Source: Dyella terrae
GTDB taxonomy: Bacteria; Pseudomonadota; Gammaproteobacteria; Xanthomonadales; Rhodanobacteraceae
Direction of reading: 5' to 3'
Assembly (NCBI RefSeq): GCF_022394535.1
Contig: NZ_CP089414.1
Location: 1,550,001-1,614,000 of the forward strand
DNA length: 64,000 nt
In this document: positions 54,394 to 63,779 of the stretch, in pieces
How the letters are laid out: every line of letters starts with the position of its first letter
Position numbering within the stretch: the stretch's first letter is position 1
Position numbers and translations under genes: made by a program
Notes under the pieces: generated by a model
Seen by the model: only the letters and a program-made list of their open reading frames with translations
What the model was told of the DNA's origin: nothing
The model's database searches: none

Positions 54394-55050
54394 TCATCCA
54401 CCGGATAGACGTCGGCTGGCGGCCAGCCACGCCGCCAGACACGCCAGCTTCTGCTCCTTCCGCCATGGCTTCCAGCGGGAGATTCCCAGCGTTTTGAGCC
54501 GGTCGCTGATATCCACCGACGACACGCCAAGCTCCGTCGCCGCCAGCTCAGGCAGTGACTTTTCATCCAGCTCGACCCGCTCAATGTCGCAATCGGAACA
54601 CGCCGAACGAAGCGCATCACGCACCGCCAGCGCTTCCGCCACTGGCACGTGCTCCGCCCATTCCAGGCTGTACTCGAGAAGGTCGGTGATCCAGCCTGCG
54701 CGATTCACCAGCAACGCAACGACGACCGTCGCATATCCTGCCGCGGCCATGTCACTAAGCATGGCCTGCAGCCCTTTCGTTGCAGCCGCGTCCTGGTGCC
54801 TGCGCCCTTCCTCCACCGCAGCTATCGCGTCGGCGGACGCCTTACCCTCCGGCCCGCGGGGCATCTCGGCAGCAACGCGGTAGGGTTCGAAGGAGAGCCG
54901 ATCGCTCTCGGCTCCGGTGACAAGCACAGTGGAGAGCACGACCTGCGGCACGCCATTCTCCACGGCCACACACACCGCCACCGCGCCACCTTTGTGCGCA
55001 CGCAACCCGAGGGCAACCATGCGTGACGGGTGCTGTCTTGCGGGTGTCAT
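54394..55050 (-). CDS. hypothetical protein
   Basis: 218 residues, soluble. The N-terminal half has alternating strands (VALGLRAHKGGAVAVCVAVE, VPQVVLSTVLVTG) reminiscent of an RNase H/actin-like fold, and the middle is helical (ATKGLQAMLSDMAAAGY). A basic C-terminal segment (GISRWKPWRKEQKL) is present. The start at 55050 is supported by GGGAG upstream. Function unknown. Confidence 0.62.
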   Translation of the reverse strand: MTPARQHPSRMVALGLRAHKGGAVAVCVAVENGVPQVVLSTVLVTGAESDRLSFEPYRVAAEMPRGPEGKASADAIAAVEEGRRHQDAAATKGLQAMLSDMAAAGYATVVVALLVNRAGWITDLLEYSLEWAEHVPVAEALAVRDALRSACSDCDIERVELDEKSLPELAATELGVSSVDISDRLKTLGISRWKPWRKEQKLACLAAWLAASRRLSGG

Positions 55051-55243
55051 CCGTGGCTCCCAGGGCGATGCCCTTGGCCATTCGTTGCCGAGATCCGATC
55101 GATCATGACGACCCCCCTCGCCATCCGCGGCGACCTTTACCGACGAACGAGTTGTCCGGAGATCGACAACTTCGCCGATTCTTCCATGATCGAGGTGAAG
55201 AATCCGAATGGCCGTCTTCCGGGCGCGGGTAACGTTGTGGCGA

Positions 55244-55945
55244 TCAGCCCGCAGCCTGCCAGCTCTCCAGCAATGTACGGGTCTGCTCGATCACCGTGGC
55301 CTTGAGCAAGGCGCCCTTGGCGGCGTCGATCTCTTTCCAACCCAGCTCATCGAGACAGGCTCCGGGTGGGTAGAAGAACAACAGGATCTGCCCCTTGAGG
55401 GTAAGCAGCCGTATCCGCGTTAACTGATCGCGTGAGGTGGTGCCAGTGATACGCGCCAACAGAGCAAGCCGCAGCTTATTTAGTGGCTGCTTAAGGCGCT
55501 GCTTCAATAGCTTGGAAGCGCCACTGGGTTCCTCGCCGACCATGTCCCGCGTCACGAACAGGCGCCGGTGGGCCGCTTTGGAGTCGGTCAGCACCAGATC
55601 CAACGTCACCGCGTGGATCTCCAGGAAAGCATCGATCAGGGCACTCGTGTCGCCCTGACGTTTCAACACAGCGAGCGCCCGCTGCATGGACGGCTCGAAA
55701 CGGGCGCGAATTTCGTCGGCGATGAACTCGGCACAAGCGTGATACACGCCGTCCTTGTTCTCGAAGTAGTACTGCAACGCGGGGGCATTGACGCCCGCCT
55801 CCGCCGCGATATCACGCGTCGACGCGCCGGCGAAGCCGTGCTCGCCAAACAACTTGATGGCCGCATCGATGATCCGCTGACGCGTCTCATCGCCGCGTGC
55901 GTAGCCGCCGGCCGGGGAGCGTCGGGGACGCCTGGGTTGGCTCAT
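55244..55945 (-). CDS. TetR-family regulator with CerR-type C-terminal domain
   Basis: 233 residues. The N-terminal helix-turn-helix (TRQRIIDAAIKLFGEHGFAG, STRDIAAEAGVNAPALQYYF) is standard TetR. The C-terminal half (LDLVLTDSKAAHRRLFVTRD) follows the CerR/DUF1956 type found next to EmrAB-like pumps. It diverges from the efflux operon across a region with two dyads, and most likely represses it. Confidence 0.88.
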   Translation of the reverse strand: MSQPRRPRRSPAGGYARGDETRQRIIDAAIKLFGEHGFAGASTRDIAAEAGVNAPALQYYFENKDGVYHACAEFIADEIRARFEPSMQRALAVLKRQGDTSALIDAFLEIHAVTLDLVLTDSKAAHRRLFVTRDMVGEEPSGASKLLKQRLKQPLNKLRLALLARITGTTSRDQLTRIRLLTLKGQILLFFYPPGACLDELGWKEIDAAKGALLKATVIEQTRTLLESWQAAG

Positions 55946-55991
55946 GCACGGGTCTCCTTCGTGTGCCTGACGAATATATCATTTGACAAAG

Positions 55992-56024
55992 TTATTCCAA
56001 TCGGAATAAATCTTCCAGCTGGAA
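55992..56024. promoter_or_regulatory. candidate TetR operator, two dyads
   Basis: TTATTCC-AATC-GGAATAA (55992-56009) is a perfect inverted repeat, and TTCCAGCTGGAA (56013-56024) is a perfect 12-bp palindrome; both present TTCC/GGAA half-sites and their centres are 18 bases apart. The site lies 20 bases before the emrA start. Confidence 0.65.
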
Positions 56025-56043
56025 TACATTTGGACACCTCCCC

Positions 56044-57183
56044 ATGCCCGCCCCCTCCGGCTCCACGCCCGGCGAAGCCACGAAAGACCCCGTCACCCCA
56101 TCCTCGCGCCGATCGAAGGCGGGCAAGATCCTGCTGCCCGTGGCCATCGTGCTGGCCGTGATCGCCCTGCTGGCCCTCGGCTATTGGTGGGCGGTTGGTC
56201 GTTTCATGCAAAGCACCGACGATGCGTACCTGCGGGCGGACAACGTCACGGTGGCGCCCAAGGTCAGTGGCTATGTCACCGATGTCTACGTGGGTGACAA
56301 CGTGACGGTAAAGGCCGGTGACCCGCTGGTTCGCCTGGACGGGCGTCAATATCAGGCCGCATTGGATCAGGCGCAGGCCACCGTCGATGCGCGTGACGCG
56401 GATATCCAGCGCGCGCAGGCGGGCATCCTGCAGCAGCGCGCCGCCATCGAACAGGCCAAGGCCCAGCAACAGGCCGCACAGATCAGCAGCCGACACGCGG
56501 AAGATGAAGTACGCCGCTACGGCCCGCTGGCCAGCACCGGCGCGGAAAGCAGCGACCAGCTGTCGGTGCTCATCAGCAATCGCGATCAGGCGCAGGCCAC
56601 GCTCGCCGCCGACACGGCAGCGCTCGACCAGGCGCAGGCAAGGATCGCCGACCTCAACGCGCAGATCGCCCAGGCCCATGCACAACTGGAAGCAGCGCAG
56701 GCCTCGGCGCGGCAGTCCAAGCTCGACCTGGAAGACACCTTGATCCGCAGCTCGCTCGCCGGCCGCGTGGGCGATCGCTCGGTACGCGTCGGGCAGTATG
56801 CGCAGCCCGGCACGCGAATGATGACGGTGGTGCCGGTGCAAAACGTGTATCTCACCGCCAACTTCAAGGAAACCCAGATCGGCCAGATGCGCGCGGGACA
56901 GCGCGCCAGCGTGCATATCGACGCCCTCCCCGATACCGAACTGCATGGCGTGGTCGAGAGCTTTGCCCCAGGCACAGGCGCGGAGTTCGCGCTGCTGCCA
57001 CCGGAGAATGCCACCGGCAACTTCACCAAGATCGTGCAACGCGTACCGGTGCGCATCCGCCTGGATACCGACGAGCAGACCCGCAAACTACTGGTGCCAG
57101 GACTGTCGGTGACGGTGAAGGTGGACACCCGCACGGCACCTGACGATGGCAAGGCCGCGTCAACGGGAAGCAGTCATGGCTGA
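56044..57183 (+). CDS. EmrA-type membrane-fusion (HlyD-family) subunit
   Basis: 379 residues. One membrane helix (about 32-55), biotinyl-lipoyl-like segment (STDDAYLRADNVTVAPKVSG), a long alpha-hairpin (about 110-225, Gln/Ala-rich repeats) and beta-barrel (LAGRVGDRSVRVGQYAQPGT). It bridges the inner-membrane pump and the outer-membrane channel. Its stop overlaps the start of the MFS gene by 8 bases. Confidence 0.9.
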   Translation: MPAPSGSTPGEATKDPVTPSSRRSKAGKILLPVAIVLAVIALLALGYWWAVGRFMQSTDDAYLRADNVTVAPKVSGYVTDVYVGDNVTVKAGDPLVRLDGRQYQAALDQAQATVDARDADIQRAQAGILQQRAAIEQAKAQQQAAQISSRHAEDEVRRYGPLASTGAESSDQLSVLISNRDQAQATLAADTAALDQAQARIADLNAQIAQAHAQLEAAQASARQSKLDLEDTLIRSSLAGRVGDRSVRVGQYAQPGTRMMTVVPVQNVYLTANFKETQIGQMRAGQRASVHIDALPDTELHGVVESFAPGTGAEFALLPPENATGNFTKIVQRVPVRIRLDTDEQTRKLLVPGLSVTVKVDTRTAPDDGKAASTGSSHG

Positions 57184-58756
57184 GGCAGCTGCCCAGCCTG
57201 CCAGCCATCCTGAGCGTGCCAGCGTGGCGGACTGGATCGCGGTAGCGGCCGGTTCGCTGGGCGCACTGATGGCCACGCTCGATATCTCCATCACCAACTC
57301 CGCACTGCCGCAGATCCAGGGTGAGATCGGCGCCACCGGCACCGAGGGCACCTGGATCTCCACCGGCTACCTGATGTCGGAGATCGTGATCATCCCGCTC
57401 GCGGCGTGGCTGACGCGCGTGTTCGGTTTGCGCAATTTTCTGCTCGGTTGCGCGGTGCTGTTCATCCTGTTTTCGATGATGTGCGGTATCTCCACCACCC
57501 TGATGGCGATGATCATCGGACGCATCGGCCAGGGGCTTACCGGCGGCGCGATGATTCCCACCGCGCAAACCATCATCCGCAGTCGCCTGCCGCTGTCGCA
57601 AATGCCCATCGGCATGACGGCCTTCGGCTTGATCGTGCTGCTGGGGCCGCTGCTCGGTCCGGTGCTGGGCGGCTGGCTGACGGAAAACATCAGCTGGAGC
57701 TGGTGCTTCTTCATCAATCTGCCGGTGTGTATCGGCCTGATCACCCTGCTGCTGGTCGGCCTGCCGTCGGACAAACCGCACTGGGAAGCTCTGAGAAAAG
57801 CCGACTGGCTGGGTGTGTTCGGCCTCTCTATCGGGCTCAGCTCACTCACCGTCGTGCTCGAGGAGGGTCAGCGCGAACGCTGGTTCGAGTCCAGCATGAT
57901 TATCTGGCTCAGCCTGCTGTCCTTTGCGGGCATGATGCTGATCGCGATCTCGCAGTTCACCGCGAGCAAACCCGTGATGCGCCTGAGCTTGCTGAAGAAC
58001 CCCCGCTACGCCAGCGTGATCTTCATTGTGCTGGTGGTGGGTGCAGCGCTATACGGCGTGATCTACGTGATCCCGCAGTTTCTGGGCCTGATCGCGGGAT
58101 ACAACGCGGAACAGTCCGGCTGGGTCATGTTGGTATCCGGCGTGCCTGCCTTCTTGATGATGCCGCTCTTGCCACGACTGCTCGGCAAGGTGGACTTTCG
58201 CATCCTGGTGATCACCGGCCTGCTGTGTTTCGTAGCGAGCTGCATGCTGGATATCCACCTGACGGCGCAGTCGGTAGGTCACGATTTCTTCTGGTCACAG
58301 CTAGTACGTGGCGCCGGCCAGATGCTGGCGATGATGCCGTTGAACCAGGCCTCGATGGCCGCCGTATCACGCGAAGAGTCGGGCGATGCCGCCGGCATTT
58401 ACAACATGGCGCGAAACCTCGGCGGCTCGATCGGCTTGGCCATCATCGGCACCGTGATCGATCGGCGTAATACGTTTCACGTGGCCACCATCCGCGAGTC
58501 GCTTTCGGCCAACTCGGTACTGGGTCAAGACCGCATGGCGGCCAACGCCGCGGGATGGTTCGCGCAAACCGGCGACATGGCGTACTCGAAGATGCGCGCC
58601 CTCGGCCAACTGGCGGCACAGATCCAGCAGCAGGCATTGGTGATGACGTACTCGGAAATTTTCTACGTGCTGGGCATCGCCCTGCTCTGCTGTATACCGC
58701 TGGCTTTGCTGCTGAAGACGCCCAGTCACCATGCGCCACCAGCGACGGGCCATTGA
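57176..58756 (+). CDS. EmrB-type DHA2 MFS drug exporter
   Basis: 526 residues with 14 membrane helices of the DHA2 family. ATLDISITNSALPQIQGEIG (motif D1 region), GRIGQGLTGGAMIPTAQT and LLGPLLGPVLGGWLTENISW (motif C, antiporter) are clear. It uses the proton gradient to export hydrophobic drugs through the EmrA-NodT channel. The ATG at 57176 lies inside the end of emrA. Confidence 0.92.
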   Translation: MAEAAAQPASHPERASVADWIAVAAGSLGALMATLDISITNSALPQIQGEIGATGTEGTWISTGYLMSEIVIIPLAAWLTRVFGLRNFLLGCAVLFILFSMMCGISTTLMAMIIGRIGQGLTGGAMIPTAQTIIRSRLPLSQMPIGMTAFGLIVLLGPLLGPVLGGWLTENISWSWCFFINLPVCIGLITLLLVGLPSDKPHWEALRKADWLGVFGLSIGLSSLTVVLEEGQRERWFESSMIIWLSLLSFAGMMLIAISQFTASKPVMRLSLLKNPRYASVIFIVLVVGAALYGVIYVIPQFLGLIAGYNAEQSGWVMLVSGVPAFLMMPLLPRLLGKVDFRILVITGLLCFVASCMLDIHLTAQSVGHDFFWSQLVRGAGQMLAMMPLNQASMAAVSREESGDAAGIYNMARNLGGSIGLAIIGTVIDRRNTFHVATIRESLSANSVLGQDRMAANAAGWFAQTGDMAYSKMRALGQLAAQIQQQALVMTYSEIFYVLGIALLCCIPLALLLKTPSHHAPPATGH

Positions 58757-58767
58757 GGATGTTTGTC

Positions 58768-60258
58768 ATGACCACGCTTGAGTCTCGCACGCCGCGCGTT
58801 CTGCTGTTGGCGCTGCTTGCTTCGATTACCACCCTGTCGGGCTGCACCGTAGGCCCTGATTACCGCGGTGCACCCAACGTGCCAACCGGCGCCGCGCATG
58901 GCAATGCCTTTGTGCGCGCGCCCGTCGCAGGCATGGCAACGACACCCGCACCGAGTCAGTGGTGGGCGACCCTCAACGATCCGCAACTCAATGCGCTGAT
59001 TGATGCTGCACTCGCCCACAACCAAAACCTGCAAGCGGCACAGGCCCGCCTGCGGCAGTCGCGTGAGCAGTTGCAGCAGCAGCGCACCAAGGCACTACCC
59101 AGTGTCTCGGTGGATGCGGCGGCGGTACGCCTGCGCGAGCCCGATACGTCGCTGTTGCAGTCATCGCAGTCCTCCGGCAACAACGGCTCGCAAAGTGGCC
59201 AGACCACGGGAACATCCAAGGGTCGCGGTCCGTTGCAGCTATACACGGCAGACTTTGATGCCTCCTGGGAACTGGATCTGTTCGGTGGCATGCGACGCGC
59301 CACGGAGTCGGCGTCGGCACAGGCCGACGCTGTGGAAGCCGACCTTGCCGACACTCAGGTGTCGCTGGCTGCGGAAGTTGCGCAAGCGTACATCGGCTTG
59401 CGCGACCAACAGCAGCGACTGGTGTTGGCCAATCAGTCCACCGAACTCGCACAGAAAACGCTCGCACTGGTGCAGCAGCGTCGTGCGCACGGCGTTGCCG
59501 CCGATGCGGATGTCGAGCGCCAGACCACCCAGGTGGAAAACACTCGCGCGACCTTGATCCCACTCGACGAACAGATCACCGAGTCGCTGGACCAGTTGGC
59601 CGTACTCACCGGCCAAGCACCGGGTGCATTGGATCAGGAACTGTCCACGCCCAAGCCATTGCCAACCTTGCCTGCAAGCGTAGCGGTTGATGATCCGGCA
59701 ACCATGCTTAGACAGCGGCCGGATATCCGCGCGGCCGAACGCCGGCTGGCATCAAGTAGCGCGCAGATCGGCCAGCACACCGCTGACCTGTTTCCCAAGG
59801 TGACGCTCATGGGCTTTCTCGGTTCCACCGGTATCAATCCGGCGGATCTCGCCAAGAAGAGTGCCTTTACCTGGCTGGGCGTGCCCTATCTGCAATGGGA
59901 CGTGTTTGACTTCGGACGCACGCGCAGCACCATTCGTCAGGCCGAAGCCGACCGTGACGAAGCCGCTGCGAAATACTCGCAAACCGTACTCGCCGCGCTG
60001 CAGGATGCCAACAACGCCCTGTCCCGCTACGGACATCAACGAGAGAGCGTTGCGCGCCTGCAGCAGATCGAAGCATCGGCCAACCGATCCGAGACGCTGA
60101 TGCACCAACGCTACGACGCCGGCGCATCCTCATTGATCGACCTGATGGATACGCAGCGCACGCAATTCAGCGCGCAGCAGAACTTGGTTGAAGGCCAAGC
60201 CGATCTGCTGAAGGACTTCGTATCACTGCAGAAAAGCCTTGGACTGGGCTGGCAGTAA
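58768..60258 (+). CDS. NodT-family outer-membrane efflux lipoprotein
   Basis: 496 residues. Lipobox TTLSGC with lipidated Cys26, then TVGPDYRGAPNVP and two outer-membrane-efflux repeats (about 75-270 and 300-490), e.g. FDASWELDLFGGMRRATESA and PYLQWDVFDFGRTRSTIRQA. It completes the tripartite pump. The ATG at 58768 was preferred over 58759 because GAGG is then nine bases upstream. Confidence 0.92.
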   Translation: MTTLESRTPRVLLLALLASITTLSGCTVGPDYRGAPNVPTGAAHGNAFVRAPVAGMATTPAPSQWWATLNDPQLNALIDAALAHNQNLQAAQARLRQSREQLQQQRTKALPSVSVDAAAVRLREPDTSLLQSSQSSGNNGSQSGQTTGTSKGRGPLQLYTADFDASWELDLFGGMRRATESASAQADAVEADLADTQVSLAAEVAQAYIGLRDQQQRLVLANQSTELAQKTLALVQQRRAHGVAADADVERQTTQVENTRATLIPLDEQITESLDQLAVLTGQAPGALDQELSTPKPLPTLPASVAVDDPATMLRQRPDIRAAERRLASSSAQIGQHTADLFPKVTLMGFLGSTGINPADLAKKSAFTWLGVPYLQWDVFDFGRTRSTIRQAEADRDEAAAKYSQTVLAALQDANNALSRYGHQRESVARLQQIEASANRSETLMHQRYDAGASSLIDLMDTQRTQFSAQQNLVEGQADLLKDFVSLQKSLGLGWQ

Positions 60259-60280
60259 TCAAGACGTTCCCTGCATGGAA

Positions 60281-60315
60281 CGCGGCATCGAGGGGCTTGC
60301 CCCCCCGATGCCGCG
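60281..60315. terminator. bidirectional terminator hairpin
   Basis: A 10-bp stem (60281-60290 with 60306-60315), extended inward by GGGG/CCCC pairing, lies between the convergent NodT and TonB-receptor genes. Confidence 0.6.
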
Positions 60316-60324
60316 CCCATGACC

Positions 60325-62784
60325 TCAGTACTTGGCGGAAACAGTAAACATCAGCTGCCGTGGCGCGCTGCGCTGCAACGTCTGGTAGTCACCCGAGAAG
60401 GGCGATCCGGCGATGGTGGACGTGCCGATATTTTTCCTGTCGAACAGATTGCTGACATCCAGCCGGAACGACCATTCCGGCATGGCACCACGCGACTTGA
60501 GCGTGTAAGAGGCGTACGTGTTGATCTGCCAGAAGTTCGGCACGTAGATATCGTTCTCGTATGAGAAGGGTTGGCGCAGGTATTCCGTGCTCGTGGCGCC
60601 GAACCGCCAGGATTGGAATTTAGCCGACAGGTCGCTCACCACGGACACGATGGGATAACCGGGCTGGGCCTTGCCCTTGATCGGGAATACCGTGTCATCG
60701 ACGACGAAATTGTTGTCGTAGAACGAACGAGCCACCGCTAGGCCCTGATAGAACTGGATGTGGTTCGAGATATCCGCGGTAAGGCCGAGGTCAGCGCCAA
60801 AGATATGCATCCTCGGCATCAGGCCAACCGTATTGATCTGCGCAAACTGGCTGCCGACGGCAGCCGACAGAAGTCGGTCGCGTATGACGCTGTAGAACGC
60901 GTCGTAAGTCAGCGTGAGGTTGTCGAAGCGATGCGTGGCGCCGGCCGTGAGATTCCAATCTTTTTCAGGGCGGATGGATTGGGCGACCCGGTCGAATTCC
61001 TGCTGGTTGGATACCGTCCAGGCTGAAGCCGTGTAGCCGATGTTGCCGCGCTGAGCCACGCGATAACCGTTCTCCGTTTCGGCGATATCCAAAAAAACGT
61101 CGGTCTGCGTGCTCGGGCTCCAGAACAGCGAGACATGCGGCAGGAAATTATTCTTCACCCGTAGCGTTCCGAACGGCGCCTGATCGGGCCCTATGCCACC
61201 ACCCGTGGTGGAGAAGTCGACGCCCTTGAACCCCATGCCCAACGTCAGCTTGTCTGTGATGGCGTAATCGTCATGCAGATAGAACTGTTGCGAGCGGATA
61301 CGCCAGTTGGATGCGTTCGCCGTCTGAAAAGCTGGGCCGTAGACATCGTAGGGGCCCGTGGTCTTCAGCGGTTCTCCCTCGCCGAGCAACGGCTCGTCAT
61401 ACCAGGACGTGGTGGCGGCAGACCTGGTTTGCTCCTTCCACAGGCCCGCGCTAATCACGTGGTCACCCACGTTGTAAGTGAAATTCACCGTGCCGCCCAG
61501 GCGATTCACGCGAGGGCGCTGAACCTGCTCGGAGAACGGCGCACCTGAAGGTGACGGCGTGGTCGGGTCCGACAGGCTGGCCGACGTTTTGCTCTGGGCA
61601 CTGTACAACTGCACGCTGCCCGTGAGCGACGACGACAACCTGAAATGATGAGCAATCGTTTCGATGGAATCGTTCGTGGTCTGTCCCGTGTCATAGGGAA
61701 TCAACGCCGACAGCTGCCCGCACGTATACGCGCCGCAAGAGGCATTGGCATTCTCGGGGAGCGCCATCTGATAAGCGCGTGCATAGTCCGGATACCAGAT
61801 GTCCGCATTCCAGCCGAGCTTGCGGATCATGTCGAACGACAGGTTGTTGTAGCCCCACACCGCCGCATGGCTCGCGGACACGAACAAGGTGAAATCACCC
61901 CACGACACATCCTGTTTTGCCTTCAGGTCGCCGCGAAGGAAGTCCTGGGTTCCTCCCGTCTGGTACTTGTTCGCTGAGATATGCTGCAGGTCGACTAGCA
62001 CTTCCGGGCCATTGGCTCCCAGCTTCCCCGTCTGGCCAGAGAAGGTGGTGACCAGCGTCTTGTTGCTGCCATAGGTCTGGCTGATCTCCGCGCTGGGCGT
62101 GTCCTTGAGGTTGGCCAGCGAATACACCAGGCCACCGCCATTGGCGCTGCTGGAGAACACGCTTTCACGTGCGGTGCCGGGCGTGATGTCGATGGAGCCG
62201 ATGGCATCGGGGACGCCGACATTGACCGCGCTCGTACCCGTCATGGACAAGAACCCGTTGTCGTTCAGGGGAACGCCTTCGAACACCACGCCCATCTCGT
62301 TCATGCGAAAGCCGCGTACGAAGAGACTGGTCGCCGAGATATCCAGGCCCAGGCTATCGGTCGCCGTGTACGACGCGCCGGGAACGTTCTTCAACAGAGC
62401 AAGCGCATTGTTTCCCGACAGCGCCCCGTCGAGGTCGCTGCGATTGAGCACATACTCGTTGGGGCCGACAAGCTGTATGGCCGCCATCCCGGCGCCACTC
62501 GACGATGCGACGACATCGACGCCCTTCAGGGTTACCGGGGAGTCTTTGGCATGGTTGTCGACCGGAGCCGTTTGGCCCTGCGGGCTCGCATCACCGGCGA
62601 CGCTCACCGTGGAAGCGGCGTTGGCGTCCTGCGCCTGCGCTGCATGCGCGCCAAGCCCGAGAAGAAGAGCGGGCAAATGAACCCCGAGCCGGGTGAACGT
62701 GCCAGGCGAAAGTCGCTTGCAAGGATCCATGTTCGACGTGGGGAAGTAGCCGAACGGTTGGCTTTTGATCTTGCGGGAAGTCAT
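60325..62784 (-). CDS. TonB-dependent receptor
   Basis: 819 residues. A long leader (signal peptide core LPALLLGLGAHAAQAQD ends near residue 52), TonB-box-like TLKGVDVVASSS, plug domain (about 90-225, SATSLFVRGFRMNEMGVVFE, ANGGGLVYSLANL) and 22-strand barrel ending QLMFTVSAKY. Uptake of a siderophore or another large solute is the expected role; the ligand cannot be inferred. The second ATG (62730) would shorten the leader; neither start has a strong ribosome-binding site. Confidence 0.88.
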   Translation of the reverse strand: MTSRKIKSQPFGYFPTSNMDPCKRLSPGTFTRLGVHLPALLLGLGAHAAQAQDANAASTVSVAGDASPQGQTAPVDNHAKDSPVTLKGVDVVASSSGAGMAAIQLVGPNEYVLNRSDLDGALSGNNALALLKNVPGASYTATDSLGLDISATSLFVRGFRMNEMGVVFEGVPLNDNGFLSMTGTSAVNVGVPDAIGSIDITPGTARESVFSSSANGGGLVYSLANLKDTPSAEISQTYGSNKTLVTTFSGQTGKLGANGPEVLVDLQHISANKYQTGGTQDFLRGDLKAKQDVSWGDFTLFVSASHAAVWGYNNLSFDMIRKLGWNADIWYPDYARAYQMALPENANASCGAYTCGQLSALIPYDTGQTTNDSIETIAHHFRLSSSLTGSVQLYSAQSKTSASLSDPTTPSPSGAPFSEQVQRPRVNRLGGTVNFTYNVGDHVISAGLWKEQTRSAATTSWYDEPLLGEGEPLKTTGPYDVYGPAFQTANASNWRIRSQQFYLHDDYAITDKLTLGMGFKGVDFSTTGGGIGPDQAPFGTLRVKNNFLPHVSLFWSPSTQTDVFLDIAETENGYRVAQRGNIGYTASAWTVSNQQEFDRVAQSIRPEKDWNLTAGATHRFDNLTLTYDAFYSVIRDRLLSAAVGSQFAQINTVGLMPRMHIFGADLGLTADISNHIQFYQGLAVARSFYDNNFVVDDTVFPIKGKAQPGYPIVSVVSDLSAKFQSWRFGATSTEYLRQPFSYENDIYVPNFWQINTYASYTLKSRGAMPEWSFRLDVSNLFDRKNIGTSTIAGSPFSGDYQTLQRSAPRQLMFTVSAKY

Positions 62785-63013
62785 GGGTACATCCAGATAT
62801 TTTCAGAGTAGACGTCGCACGTTGATGCGAAGGAAAAGAAATGCGGTGGTACGTTCAATCGGGTGCATAGGGGTCGTTTGGCACTCTTCTTGGGAGGGGA
62901 AATGCTTTTTTTTGGCAACAGACGCCCACCGCACCGCCCAAGGGCGGCACGTTGACTGGTGCGTCAAGAGATCAGGTCAGCAAGACCGCCCGACGCGACT
63001 GGCGAGTGGATGG

Positions 63014-63448
63014 CTAAACGGCGCGGGGCACTGGCTTGGACAAAAACACCTCGGTAGGCGCACGGGGTGTCCGACCACGTGCGGATAGGGGCTTCCCATC
63101 GTCATGCACGCGACGGAGCAAGGCGCGCATAGGGCGGAATGCATCGCGTAGGCCGTCGAAGGCTTGCATGGCGATTCCCACATGCGTCGACTCACCATCT
63201 TCGACGTACAGATTCGCCATCACCGTGTCGCTATCCGGAAAGGTGCGCAACACGAGGTGTATGCCTGCACCGGTCATCGCACCGATCACACCATCACCCT
63301 CGGTGACGGTGAAGTACTCATAGCTGATCGGCAGATGGTTCCGCGCAATGCTTTCCAGGCAGCGTGCCCGGATGGCCTGCGGCTCGGACAGCAGTGCCCT
63401 GGGCGCGCTGCAATCGAACCATTCGCCGACGAAATGGATCTTCTTCAT
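63014..63448 (-). CDS. S-adenosylmethionine decarboxylase-like protein lacking the pyruvoyl serine
   Basis: 144 residues. The opening KKIHFVGEWFDCSAPRALLS and the central GDGVIGAMTGAGIHLVLRTF-PDSD segment follow the bacterial SpeD/SpeH fold. Active enzymes have ESH in place of the AGIH here: the autocleaving Glu-Ser pair is missing while the His remains, and the second His of the pattern is Arg. Autocatalytic pyruvoyl formation is therefore unlikely. It may be a relative with another activity or a non-enzymatic binder. The start at 63448 avoids an unlikely 22-codon extension. Confidence 0.62.
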   Translation of the reverse strand: MKKIHFVGEWFDCSAPRALLSEPQAIRARCLESIARNHLPISYEYFTVTEGDGVIGAMTGAGIHLVLRTFPDSDTVMANLYVEDGESTHVGIAMQAFDGLRDAFRPMRALLRRVHDDGKPLSARGRTPRAPTEVFLSKPVPRAV

Positions 63449-63533
63449 AGGGTTTCTCTCGCTTTTCTGGCCGTCTGCCGGACGGCACCAACAACGGGAT
63501 ATCCCGGTGCGCATGCGCGCCGGGAAGCAACGG

Positions 63534-63716
63534 TCAACGTGGGTCGACGTGACTGTGTCGCTGACTGATGTCGCGATACCAACGCGCCGAAGCGTGCAGC
63601 AGCGTTACGACAAGACCCGGCGACGACGGTCTGGCGGTTCGACAGGCGAGATAAGCGTTGAGCAGCCGGTCCGGTGTGTGCATCGGCCGACGTGCGTACA
63701 GGCGAGGGAGTTGCAT
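63534..63716 (-). CDS. possible small basic protein
   Basis: 60 residues from the ATG at 63716, which has GAGG eight bases upstream. The middle LLNAYLACRTARPSSPGLVV reads like protein and the ends are His/Arg-rich. It lies upstream of the SpeD-like gene on the same strand. No family recognised; weak support. Confidence 0.33.
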   Translation of the reverse strand: MQLPRLYARRPMHTPDRLLNAYLACRTARPSSPGLVVTLLHASARWYRDISQRHSHVDPR

Positions 63717-63779
63717 GGCTCTGTCCTCGTGAATCGCCGCATGGGCGACACGAGCACGAGCCAACTCAAGTCGTGACGA

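Noticed and set aside
55105..55305. Plus-strand frame starting MTTPLAIRGDLYRRTSC
   Set aside because: Its end overlaps the TetR gene on the other strand and it has no family resemblance.
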